Source: CAVXEH01 sp963805645
Lineage (GTDB): Bacteria > Chloroflexota > Limnocylindria > QHBO01
DNA: 64,000 nucleotides
NCBI GenBank assembly: GCA_963805645.1
Contig: CAWDVA010000003.1
Location: 1-64,000, forward strand
Reading direction: 5' to 3'
Of this stretch, positions 7,906 to 16,290 are shown piece after piece; the stretch's first letter is position 1; each line of letters starts with the position of its first letter. A program made the translations under genes and the position numbers. The notes below the pieces were generated by a model, which did not search any database, was not told the DNA's origin, and worked only from the letters and a program-made list of their open reading frames with translations.

Positions 7906-9045
7906 GTGCGCGTCGTCACCGTCGTGGGCGCCCGCCCGCAGTTCGTGAAGGCGGCTCCCGTCAGCCGCGTGCTGCGCGAGCGCCACACCGAGGTGCTGGT
8001 CCATACGGGGCAGCACTACGACGACGCCATGAGCGCCGCCTTCTTCCGCGACCTGGAGATGCCCGAGCCGGCCGTGAACCTCGGTGTCGGCTCGGGCTCA
8101 CATGCCGTCCAGACCGCCGAGATGCTGCGCCGCCTGGAGCCGGTCATGGCCGAGCAGGTCCCGGACGGCGTGCTCGTCTACGGGGACACGAACTCGACGC
8201 TGGCCGCGGCGATCGTGGCCGCCAAGCTCACCGTTGCCGATGGGCGCCGACCATGGCTCGCACACGTGGAGGCCGGCCTGCGCTCCTTCAATCGGACCAT
8301 GCCGGAGGAGCGTAACCGGGTGGTGGCGGATCACCTCGCCGACCTGCTCCTGGCGCCCACGCCGCTCGCCATGGAGAACCTCCACCACGAGGGACTGGAC
8401 CACCGCGCGGCCCTCGTGGGCGACGTCATGGTCGACGCCCACGCCTGGGCGGCGCAGCGCTCGGAGGACCACCTGCCGCACATCGCGGAAGCGCATCCCG
8501 GCTACGTGCTGCTCACGCTCCACCGCGCCGAGAACGTGGACGACCCGGATCTCCTCGCGGCCCGCCTGGCCGCAATGGAGCTGGATCACCCGGTGATCTT
8601 CCCGGCGCATCCGCGTACCCGGCAGGTGATGGAGAAGGCGGGGATCAGGCCACCGGCCAACGTCAGCGTCGTGCACCCGGTGGGCTACCTGGAGATGGTC
8701 GCGCTGGAGACGCATGCGCTGGCCATCGCCACCGATTCAGGCGGCGTCCAGAAGGAGGCCTACCTCTCCGCGGTGCCCTGCATCACCCTGCGGACCGAGA
8801 CGGAATGGGTCGAGACCGTGGAATCCGGCTGGAACCGGCTTGCCGGACCAGAGCCGACCGCGGTGGCCGATGCCCTGCACGACCCCGATTTCATGGACCG
8901 AACCAGGCCGCATCCGTCGCTCCACGGCGACGGACGGAGCGCAATGCGCATCGTTGCCGCGCTCGAGGGCCTTGACATGCGCTGGAAGGCGGCGCCGGCC
9001 GACCCGGCGGAGCGCCGCGAGCCGATGGAGGCAGCACGACCATGA
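7906..9045 (+). CDS. Non-hydrolysing UDP-sugar 2-epimerase, WbpI-like
   Basis: This inverts C2 of a UDP-2-acetamido sugar by the WecB fold mechanism. It begins GTG 7906 with VVTVVGARPQFVKAAPVSR, the WbpI-type opening (QFVKAA rather than the EAIKLAP of classical WecB). It also shows HVEAGLRSFNRTMPEERNR and the UDP/active-site stretch ATDSGGVQKEAY. At 379 residues it is full length. In the WbpA-B-E-D-I route this enzyme makes the final UDP-ManNAc3NAcA. It overlaps the next gene by four bases. A second 2-epimerase at 57906 is the classical type, which argues for distinct roles. Confidence 0.9.
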   Translation: MRVVTVVGARPQFVKAAPVSRVLRERHTEVLVHTGQHYDDAMSAAFFRDLEMPEPAVNLGVGSGSHAVQTAEMLRRLEPVMAEQVPDGVLVYGDTNSTLAAAIVAAKLTVADGRRPWLAHVEAGLRSFNRTMPEERNRVVADHLADLLLAPTPLAMENLHHEGLDHRAALVGDVMVDAHAWAAQRSEDHLPHIAEAHPGYVLLTLHRAENVDDPDLLAARLAAMELDHPVIFPAHPRTRQVMEKAGIRPPANVSVVHPVGYLEMVALETHALAIATDSGGVQKEAYLSAVPCITLRTETEWVETVESGWNRLAGPEPTAVADALHDPDFMDRTRPHPSLHGDGRSAMRIVAALEGLDMRWKAAPADPAERREPMEAARP

Positions 9046-10151
9046 TCCCGATTGCACGCCCGCAGATGGGCACCGAAGAGAAGGAGCTCGTGTGGAGCGC
9101 GCTCGAGTCCGGCGCCCTGGCACAGGGACCGCGCGTGCGGGAGCTGGAGGAGCGCTTCGCCGCGTTCGTCGGCGTGCCCAACGCGGTGGCCACCAGCTCT
9201 GGCACCACGGCGCTGCACCTGGGCCTCCTCGCGCAGGGCGTGGGTCCGGGCGACGAGGTGGTGACCGTGCCCTTCACGTTCATCGCCAGCGCGACGAGCA
9301 TCCTCTTCACCGGAGCGCGCCCGGTGTTCGTGGACGTGCGGGCCGACACCTTCAACATCGACCCGGAGCTGGTCGAGGCGGCGATCACTCCGCGGACGAA
9401 GGCGATCCTGCCCGTCAGCCTCTACGGGCAGCCCGCCGACATGCCGTCCATCATGGCCATCGCCGCACGCCACCGGCTTGCCGTCCTCGAAGACGCCGCG
9501 CAGGCTCATGGCGCCGCGATCGGGGATCGCCGCAGCGGGACCTGGGGCGCCGGTGCCTTCAGCTTCTACCCGACCAAGAACATGACGACCGGGGAAGGGG
9601 GAATGATCACGACCGCCGACCCGGCCGTCGCCGAGCGCGCTCGTCTCCTGCGCGAGCACGGCATGAAGGTGCGCTACCACCACGACCTGGTGGGCTACAA
9701 CTTCCGCATGTCCGACATCCACGCCAGCATCGGCCTCGCGCAGCTGCCGAAGCTCGAGGCACACAATGCGCGGCGCCGGGCGATCGCAGCGCGCTATGAC
9801 GCTGAGCTGCGCGGGGTCATCACGCCGGCGGTCGCTCCCGGTGCGACCCACGTGTACCACCAGTACACGATCCGGGTGAACCGCCGGGATGAGTTCGTGG
9901 AGCGGCTGCGCGAGCGCGGCGTGGGCAGCGGTATCTACTATCCGATTCCCGTGCATCGGCAGGCCCCCTTTGTCGCCCTGGGCTACGGGGAGCAGCACTT
10001 CCCCGTGACCGAGACGCTCACCGGGCAGGTCGTCAGCATTCCGGTGCATCCGGCGCTGTCCGAGGCCGATGTCGACGCCGTCATCGCTGCCGTCAACGAA
10101 ACGGCCGCCGAGCTGGGACCGATCGCCGCCGGCGCGGCCCTGCGGGCGTGA
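9042..10151 (+). CDS. DegT/DnrJ/EryC1 aminotransferase, WbpE-like
   Basis: A PLP-dependent sugar aminotransferase of 369 residues. Visible: IPIARPQMGTEEKE at the start, ATSSGTTALHLGL, the Asp of LEDAAQAHGA that contacts the cofactor, and the Schiff-base lysine in FSFYPTKNMTTGEGG. In the WbpA-B-E-D-I pathway it aminates C3 of the 3-keto sugar made by the Gfo/Idh enzyme, using glutamate. The four-base overlaps with both neighbours show tight coupling. A different DegT protein at 36843 belongs to the Pse set. Confidence 0.92.
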   Translation: MIPIARPQMGTEEKELVWSALESGALAQGPRVRELEERFAAFVGVPNAVATSSGTTALHLGLLAQGVGPGDEVVTVPFTFIASATSILFTGARPVFVDVRADTFNIDPELVEAAITPRTKAILPVSLYGQPADMPSIMAIAARHRLAVLEDAAQAHGAAIGDRRSGTWGAGAFSFYPTKNMTTGEGGMITTADPAVAERARLLREHGMKVRYHHDLVGYNFRMSDIHASIGLAQLPKLEAHNARRRAIAARYDAELRGVITPAVAPGATHVYHQYTIRVNRRDEFVERLRERGVGSGIYYPIPVHRQAPFVALGYGEQHFPVTETLTGQVVSIPVHPALSEADVDAVIAAVNETAAELGPIAAGAALRA

Positions 10152-11237
10152 GGAGGGCCGCCGTGGGATCGAGCTCCGCGCCGTCCGACGGCCACCCGAC
10201 GCGCCTGCGCGCCGCGGTCGTGGGCCTGGGGATGATGGGCCGCAACCACGTGCGCGTCTACGACGAGGTGCTCACCGACGTCGACCTGCTGGCGGTCGCC
10301 GACACGGATCCCGAAGCGCTGCGCCGGGCGACGACCGGGCGTGCGGCCCGCGGCTACGCCGACCCGGCGGCGATGTTCGCCGAAGAGCAGCTCGACCTGG
10401 TGAGCATCGTGGCGCCCACCTCGCTCCACCGCCAGGTGACCCTCGATGCGCTCGCATCCGGCGCGAACGTGCTGGTCGAGAAGCCCATCGCGTCGGATCG
10501 CGAGCAGGCGGAGGCCATGATCGCCGCGGCGCAACGGGCGGGTCGCCTCCTGACGGTCGGGCACATCGAGCGCTTCAACCCGGCCATCCGCGAGCTGCGT
10601 CGTCGGCTCGCCGCCGGCGAGCTCGGTCGCATCTTCCAGATCAAGGCGACCCGGCTCGGCCCCTTCCCGGCCCGCATCCGCGACGTGGGCGTGGTGCTCG
10701 ACCTTGCGCCCCATGATCATCGACGTCATGCGGTTCCTGCTCGACTCGGAGCCGGTCCGGCTCTACGCGGAGACCGAGCAGCGGATCCACACCGACCACG
10801 AGGACCTCTTCAACGGGATCCTCAAGTTCGCGAACGGGGTCATCGGCGTGCTCGACATCAACTGGCTCACGCCCACCAAGCGACGCACCCTGACCGTGAC
10901 GGGCGAGCGGGGGATGTACGTCGCCGACTACATCAACCAGGACCTCTTCTACTACGCCAACCCCGACGCGAACCAGGTCTGGGAGCATCCGGGACCGGAC
11001 GAGGGTGGCCGGGCGACCTCCGTCTCTGAGGGCGAGATGGCTCGACGCTCCATCCGCCGCCAGGAGCCGCTGGCCGTCGAGCTGGCCGAGTTCGCCCGGG
11101 CCGCACGTACCGGAGGCCCGCCACCGGTGGATCCGCGCGACGCGATGATCGCGCTCCTCCTGGCGCGGAAGATGGTGGAGGCCGCGACGCGCGGCGCCGT
11201 CGTGGACGGGGACGAGCTCGCGGAGGTGCTCGCATGA
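10148..11237 (+). pseudogene. Gfo/Idh/MocA oxidoreductase, WbpB-like, with one apparent frameshift
   Basis: The N-terminal Rossmann half reads LRAAVVGLGMMGRNHVRVY, then VEKPIASDREQAEA and LTVGHIERFNPAI. The C-terminal half (FANGVIGVLDINWLTPTKR) is in the +1 frame. The join is clear: the frame reads LAPHD, then one extra base (C10718), then IDVMRFLL. Removing that base gives one protein of about 362 residues, normal for the family. In the pathway this enzyme oxidises C3 of UDP-GlcNAcA with NAD recycling. Since all four partner genes are intact, a consensus error or a very recent mutation is likely. Confidence 0.85.
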
Positions 11238-12508
11238 GGGTCGCGGTCGTCGGGCTGGGGCACATCGGTCTGCCGCTGGCCGTGCAGTATGCAGGGCGGG
11301 GGCACGAGGTGGTCGGCTCGGACCGCAATCCCGCGATCGTCGAGGCCATCAACGCTGGCCGCTCCCCCCATCTCGATGAGCAGGCGCTGGTTGACCGGGT
11401 GCCCGAACTGGTGGCGGCGGGACGCCTCCGGGCCACGACCGACAACGCCGCCGCCGTGGGAGGCGCCGACGTCGTGGTGGTGATCGTCCCGGTGGTGGTG
11501 GACGATGCGCGCCAGATCGACTTCGCTCCCATCGACGCTGCGACCGCCGACATCGGTCGCGGGCTGGGCGCAGGCACCCTGGTGATCTACGAGACCACGC
11601 TGCCCGTGGGCACCACCCGCGAGCGGTTCGGGCCGATGCTCTCGGATGCGTCCGGCCTGACCGCGGATCGAGACTACTTCCTGGCTTTCTCGCCCGAGCG
11701 GGTCCTCGTGGGGCGGGTCTTCCTGGACCTGCAGCGCTATCCCAAGATCGTGGGCGGCATCGGGCCGGCGAGCACGCAGCGGGCCGTCGCCTTCTACGAG
11801 GCCGCGCTCGAGCCCGGGACCGAGGTGCGCGCCGTGACGAACGCCGAGACGGCCGAGATGACCAAGCTCGCCGAGACCACGTACCGCGACGTGAACATCG
11901 CGCTCGCCAACGAGTACGCGCGCTACGCGGCCGCCCGGGGGATCGACGTCCTGGAGGTCATCGGCGCCGCCAACAGCCAGCCGTACAGCCACATCCATCT
12001 GCCCGGGGTGGGCGTGGGCGGTCACTGCATCCCGGTGTACCCGCACTTCCTGTTCAACACGGATCCGGACCTTCGGATCCCGCCGCTGGCCCGGGAGATC
12101 AACGACGGGATGGCGGAGTTCGCGGTCGGGGCCATCGAGGAGCGCATCGGCTCGCTGCGGGACGCGCCGGTGCTGGTCCTTGGCGTGGCCTACCGTGCCG
12201 ACGTGCGCGAGGACGCCTTCAGCAGCGCGTTCCCGCTCCGCGACGCGCTGCGCTCCGCGGGCGCGATCGTCCACGCCCACGATCCCTACTTCAGCGCCGA
12301 GCACCTGCGCGGCATGGGATTCGAGCCCTATGACCTGGATGCGCCGGTCCCGGTGCGGGCGGCCGTGCTCCAGGCCGGGCACGCGGCCTACGCCGAGCTC
12401 GACCCGTCCGCGATCCCCGGGCTCGAGATGATCGTCGACGGCCGGAACGTGCTCGACCGTGCGCGCTGGGAGGATCGCGGCATCGGCTTCGTGGGGATCG
12501 GCCGCTGA
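11234..12508 (+). CDS. UDP-GlcNAc 6-dehydrogenase (nucleotide sugar dehydrogenase), WbpA-like
   Basis: This NAD-dependent four-electron oxidation at C6 converts UDP-GlcNAc (or UDP-ManNAc) to the uronate. The 424-residue protein has the NAD site VAVVGLGHIGLPLA, the family stretch YETTLPVGTTRERF, FSPERVLVG, the central helix NAETAEMTKLAETTYRDVNI and the catalytic cysteine in GVGVGGHCIPVYP. The third domain carries LGVAYRADVRED. It overlaps the Gfo/Idh gene by four bases. WbpA and WecC cannot be separated by eye; the neighbours favour WbpA. Confidence 0.9.
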   Translation: MRVAVVGLGHIGLPLAVQYAGRGHEVVGSDRNPAIVEAINAGRSPHLDEQALVDRVPELVAAGRLRATTDNAAAVGGADVVVVIVPVVVDDARQIDFAPIDAATADIGRGLGAGTLVIYETTLPVGTTRERFGPMLSDASGLTADRDYFLAFSPERVLVGRVFLDLQRYPKIVGGIGPASTQRAVAFYEAALEPGTEVRAVTNAETAEMTKLAETTYRDVNIALANEYARYAAARGIDVLEVIGAANSQPYSHIHLPGVGVGGHCIPVYPHFLFNTDPDLRIPPLAREINDGMAEFAVGAIEERIGSLRDAPVLVLGVAYRADVREDAFSSAFPLRDALRSAGAIVHAHDPYFSAEHLRGMGFEPYDLDAPVPVRAAVLQAGHAAYAELDPSAIPGLEMIVDGRNVLDRARWEDRGIGFVGIGR

Positions 12509-12582
12509 GCGAGCCGGAGACTCCCACGACCGCGCCCAGCAGGGCGGAGGTTCCGCACGTCGGCCTGGCGGCCGGTCGCGGT

Positions 12583-13311
12583 GTGTGGGTGGTGCTGCCG
12601 ACCTACAACGAGATCGAGAACCTGGAGGGAATCGCGAGCGCCGTGCTTGCCGCGCTTCCCCAGGCGCAGCTGCTCGTCGTGGACGATGCGTCCCCGGACG
12701 GGACAGGGCAGCTCGCCGACACCCTGGCGGCGTCCGATGGGCGCGTCCACGTCCTGCACCGGCCCGCGAAGGAGGGCCTGGGCGCCGCGTACCGTGCCGG
12801 GTTCCGCTCGGTGCTCGGCCACCCTGACACCCACGCCGTGGTCCAGATGGACGCCGACTTCAGCCACGATCCGGCCGACCTGCCCCGCCTGCTGGCGCCG
12901 CTGATGGCCGATGCCGACCTGGTGCTCGGCACCCGCTACATCCGCGGCGGAGGAACGGCCGGCTGGCCCTGGTACCGCCAGATCATCAGCCGTGGAGGGA
13001 CGACCTTCGCCCGGGCGGTGCTCCTGCTGCCGTATCGTGACCTGACCGGTGGATTCAAGGCCTGGCGTCGCGAGCTGCTCGAGTCGATCCGCCTGCGGGA
13101 CGCAGGTGCCAACGGCTACGGGTTCCAGATCGAGATGACCTGGTGGGCCCATCGCCGTGGCGCCCGCATCGCGCAGGTGCCGATTCTCTTCCGCGAGCGC
13201 GTCGCCGGCCGCTCCAAGATGACCGGCGGCATCGTGCGGGAGGCCATGGTGCGAGTGATCGCCCTCCGCTGGGGGGCGATGCGCGACGCCCTGGCTGGCC
13301 GATCCGGGTAG
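12583..13311 (+). CDS. DPM1-like polyprenol-phosphate mannosyltransferase (GT2)
   Basis: A GT-A family 2 transferase that moves a hexose, usually mannose from GDP-mannose, to polyprenyl phosphate. Its motifs are VLPTYNEIENL, the nucleotide-binding VVDDASPDGTG and the metal-binding QMDADFSHDP, then LGTRYIRGGG and the acceptor loop ITGGFKAW-like LTGGFKAWRRELL. It has 242 residues and lacks C-terminal membrane helices, like soluble dolichol-phosphate-mannose synthases. No upstream ATG exists in frame; GTG 12583 is the only usual start. The substrate is inferred from the family only. Confidence 0.88.
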   Translation: MWVVLPTYNEIENLEGIASAVLAALPQAQLLVVDDASPDGTGQLADTLAASDGRVHVLHRPAKEGLGAAYRAGFRSVLGHPDTHAVVQMDADFSHDPADLPRLLAPLMADADLVLGTRYIRGGGTAGWPWYRQIISRGGTTFARAVLLLPYRDLTGGFKAWRRELLESIRLRDAGANGYGFQIEMTWWAHRRGARIAQVPILFRERVAGRSKMTGGIVREAMVRVIALRWGAMRDALAGRSG

Positions 13312-13340
13312 CCGTCATGGCGCGCCAACGGCGCATCGGG

Positions 13341-13346
13341 TAGCAT
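13341..13346 (+). promoter_or_regulatory. -10 box TAGCAT for the peptidyl-prolyl isomerase gene
   Basis: TAGCAT sits about 50 bases before ATG 13398, in the gap after the DPM1-like gene. The start would be at about 13353, giving a leader of roughly 45 bases. No -35 match is visible. Confidence 0.4.
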
Positions 13347-13397
13347 GGCGCGCGCCCTCGCACGGAACAACCCATTCGCCCCCGGAGCCTGGTTTCC

Positions 13398-15134
13398 ATG
13401 TCCTTTCGCAATCGTCCGACCCTCGACCGCCGGCACCGCCCGCGCTGGCAGGATGAGCTGCGCAGCCAGCAGCTGATCGTGGGCGGCTTCGCCGTCGCCA
13501 TCGCCATCGCCCTGGGGATCTTTGGCGCCACCGCCTGGAGCTCGTTCTACGACAACCACCTCAAGGAGGTCGCGTACGTCGGGAACCAGTCCTTCGACGT
13601 GGACGCCCTCAACCTGCGGGAAGGCATCATCGCCTCCGAGCTGTCGGCCAAGCAGCTCGACCTGAGCGTCGCGGCCGTGGGCGTCCAGAACTCGCTCGTC
13701 CAGCAGCAGTTGCAGGTGGTGCAGCAGACGCTGCAGAACCTGGGCTCCAACGCGACCGACTCGCTGACCACCGGCGCCTACATGCGCGCCAAGGCGCCGA
13801 GCCTGGGCATCTCCGTGAGCGCCGATGCCGTCGACAAGGAGATCGCCAAGCGCACGACCCTGCCGTTCCGCATCGAGCTGTCGATCATCACCGTGAACGC
13901 GCTCCCGTCCGACGCGGCCGCGGGCTCGACGCCGACCGATGCCCAATGGGCCGATGCCAAGCAGAAGGCGCAGGATCTGCTCGACCAGGTGAAGAACGGC
14001 ACCGACTTCGCGACCCTTGCCAAGGACAAGAGTGACGATGCCTCCACCAAGGACCAGAGCGGGCTCATCGGCTGGGTGGAGGAAGGGGACGCCTCGTACG
14101 GGACTTTCTTCGACGCAGCCAAGGACTCGGCCAAGGGCGCGTTGCTGGGCCCCATCAAGGGCGACACCGCCTACGCCATCCTCAAGGTCGATGACGTGCG
14201 AAAGGCGAAGAATGACGCAACCCTGCAGAGGTTGCTCGACAGCGTGAAGGCCTCCGCTGCGGACTACCGCGCCTACATCACCGATGAGCTCCTGAAGACG
14301 GCCTTCAAGGACTACTTCGGGTCGCAGGTCGTCGGCCACTACATGCCGCAGCGTCACGTCGCGCAGATCCAGATCCAGCCCGATACGGGTGTGCCGCTGC
14401 CCAAGGAGCGCGTCCGGCACATCCTCATCCAGCCGATTCCCGGCGCCAGCGACCAGAGCACCGCAACCCAGGCCCAGTGGGACGCCGCGCTCGCGACGGC
14501 CCAGAAGGTCCGCGACCTGGTCTCCCAGCCCAATGCCGACTGGAAGGCGATCGCGGCCGAGTACAGCGACGACCCGGGCTCGCGTGACTACGGCGGCGAC
14601 CTGGGCTGGTACGACCCAACGACCTCCACGCAGATCGACGCCGACTTCAAGGCAGCGCTCGACAAGCTGCACATCGACCAGATCAGCCAGCCGGTGAAGA
14701 CCCAGTTCGGGTACCACATCATCGAGGTGTTCGGCCAGCGCACGACCGCCCAGGAGCAGGCCGACAAGGTCGAATCCGAGCTGAAGGCCGATCCCTCCTC
14801 CTGGGACAAGGTGGCCGCCGCGGAGAGCTCCGATCACGCCACCGCCTACAGCGGCGGCGACATCGGTTGGGTGGCCCCCTACGAGAAGGACGCCGCGCTG
14901 GAGCAGGCGATCTTCGCGCTCAAGAACGTGGGTGACATCAGCCCGCCGGTGAGCACCGCGGGTGGCATCTACATCTTCAAGCTGCTCGAGAAGTCCGACG
15001 CCCGATGGATCGGCGACACCCGGCTGAACAGCATCAAGTCGATCGGCTACCCGACCTGGCGCGACCAGATCAAGACCGAGGTCGGCACCTGGATCGATCC
15101 GCGGTACCAGTCGACCACGTCGACCACCGGCTGA
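13398..15134 (+). CDS. Membrane-anchored parvulin-type peptidyl-prolyl isomerase (SurA/PpiD/PrsA-like)
   Basis: This is likely an extracytoplasmic folding factor for secreted proteins. A basic N-terminus (about 25 residues) is followed by one membrane helix (LIVGGFAVAIAIALGIFGATA), so most of the 578 residues face outward. After a helical SurA_N-like region come two or three rotamase-type segments. The first starts around FRIELSIITV and includes SGLIGWVEEG; the clearest is RVRHILIQPIP... YGGDLGWYDP... QFGYHIIEV; a third degenerate one has YSGGDIGWVAP. The export-heavy neighbourhood fits a chaperone role. It is probably the first gene of an operon with mazG. Confidence 0.88.
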   Translation: MSFRNRPTLDRRHRPRWQDELRSQQLIVGGFAVAIAIALGIFGATAWSSFYDNHLKEVAYVGNQSFDVDALNLREGIIASELSAKQLDLSVAAVGVQNSLVQQQLQVVQQTLQNLGSNATDSLTTGAYMRAKAPSLGISVSADAVDKEIAKRTTLPFRIELSIITVNALPSDAAAGSTPTDAQWADAKQKAQDLLDQVKNGTDFATLAKDKSDDASTKDQSGLIGWVEEGDASYGTFFDAAKDSAKGALLGPIKGDTAYAILKVDDVRKAKNDATLQRLLDSVKASAADYRAYITDELLKTAFKDYFGSQVVGHYMPQRHVAQIQIQPDTGVPLPKERVRHILIQPIPGASDQSTATQAQWDAALATAQKVRDLVSQPNADWKAIAAEYSDDPGSRDYGGDLGWYDPTTSTQIDADFKAALDKLHIDQISQPVKTQFGYHIIEVFGQRTTAQEQADKVESELKADPSSWDKVAAAESSDHATAYSGGDIGWVAPYEKDAALEQAIFALKNVGDISPPVSTAGGIYIFKLLEKSDARWIGDTRLNSIKSIGYPTWRDQIKTEVGTWIDPRYQSTTSTTG

Positions 15135-15141
15135 GGCGCTG

Positions 15142-16290
15142 GTGACCTCCGCCGGCCGCGCCTCCGCTGAGCTCTCGGCGCTCATCGACGCCGCCGGCAT
15201 CGATCCGGCCGCCGGCCTCCAGATCGTCGACGCGGCGCGCCTCGCGTCGGTGCCATGGGACCCGGGGCTTGCGCTCCTGCTCCTCCCTTCGAGGGTCGCC
15301 CGCTCCGCCGATCCGCTGCCGGGTCGGCACGCCACCACCGGGGTCTCGGCCCAGCTCGCCCGGCTGTACCCCGCCGGCCACACGGCGCGGCCGCTCCCGG
15401 CAGGCGAGCCACGTGACGTCGCGTCGCTGTCCGACGACGACCTCGCGTCCGGCAGCTGGCTGATCGAGCCTCTCGATCCGGTCGACAACATCGGCTCGCC
15501 GCACGGCATGGCAGCCATCTCGGCACGGCTGCGCGCACCGGATGGCTGCCCGTGGGACCGCAAGCAGACCCATGCGTCGCTGCGGCCCTTCGTCCTCGAG
15601 GAGGCGTACGAGACCGTGGATGCCATCGAGCACGGCACCGCCGCCGACCTGGCCGAGGAGCTGGGCGACCTCTTCCTGCAGGTCATCCTCCACGCCCAGC
15701 TCGCCGCGGAGGAGGGAACCTTCGACCTCGTGGACGTGTACCGCACCCTGGGCGCCAAGATCGTGCGACGGCACCCCCACGTCTTCGGGGACGTGGAGGC
15801 GAACAGCGCCGAGCAGGTGCTCCGCAACTGGGAGCGGATCAAGGCGGCCGAGCGCGGCGACGGGGACGACGCGGCGCCGCGCTCTGCGTTCGACGGGATC
15901 GCGCGGGCCCTGCCCGGCCTGGCCGCGAGCCGGGAGATCCAGGAGCGGGCCAGCTCGCTGGGCTGGGACTGGGACGCGATCGAGGGCGTCTGGGAGAAGG
16001 TCCACGAGGAGCTCGAGGAGCTGCACGCGGCGGGGGCCGTCACGGGCGCGAAGGGGCGAGACGCGCGGCTGCACGAGCTCGGGGACCTGCTGTTCGCGCT
16101 CGTCAACCTGGCCCGCTGGATGCAGCTGGACCCCGAGGAGGCGCTGCGCCACGCCAACCGGCGCTGGATCGATCGCTACGAGGCGGTGGAGGCACTGGCC
16201 GCCGAGCGAGGCGTGGCTCTCGCGGACCTCGATCTCGCGGGGAAGGACGTGCTGTGGGACGAGGTGAAGGCGCGAAAGGCCCGCCCATGA
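15142..16290 (+). CDS. mazG: MazG nucleotide pyrophosphohydrolase with truncated methylase-like N-terminus
   Basis: It hydrolyses NTPs to NMP and PPi (house-cleaning). The C-terminal 260 residues hold two MazG units: the first with DGCPWDRKQTHASLRPF, LEEAYETVDAI and ELGDLFLQVILHAQ, the second with LHELGDLLFALVNLARW. The first 115 residues resemble only the end of the tetrapyrrole-methylase-like domain fused to MazG in YabN-type proteins (ARLYPAGHTARPL followed by a short linker). Its nucleotide-binding half is missing. The start is GTG 15142, seven bases after the isomerase stop. It overlaps the following glycosyltransferase by four bases. Confidence 0.92.
   Translation: MTSAGRASAELSALIDAAGIDPAAGLQIVDAARLASVPWDPGLALLLLPSRVARSADPLPGRHATTGVSAQLARLYPAGHTARPLPAGEPRDVASLSDDDLASGSWLIEPLDPVDNIGSPHGMAAISARLRAPDGCPWDRKQTHASLRPFVLEEAYETVDAIEHGTAADLAEELGDLFLQVILHAQLAAEEGTFDLVDVYRTLGAKIVRRHPHVFGDVEANSAEQVLRNWERIKAAERGDGDDAAPRSAFDGIARALPGLAASREIQERASSLGWDWDAIEGVWEKVHEELEELHAAGAVTGAKGRDARLHELGDLLFALVNLARWMQLDPEEALRHANRRWIDRYEAVEALAAERGVALADLDLAGKDVLWDEVKARKARP

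Noticed and set aside
13116..16157. 1013-residue open frame on the minus strand
   Set aside because: It lies opposite two well-supported genes (isomerase and mazG) and has the low-complexity Arg/Ser-rich look of antisense frames in GC-rich DNA.
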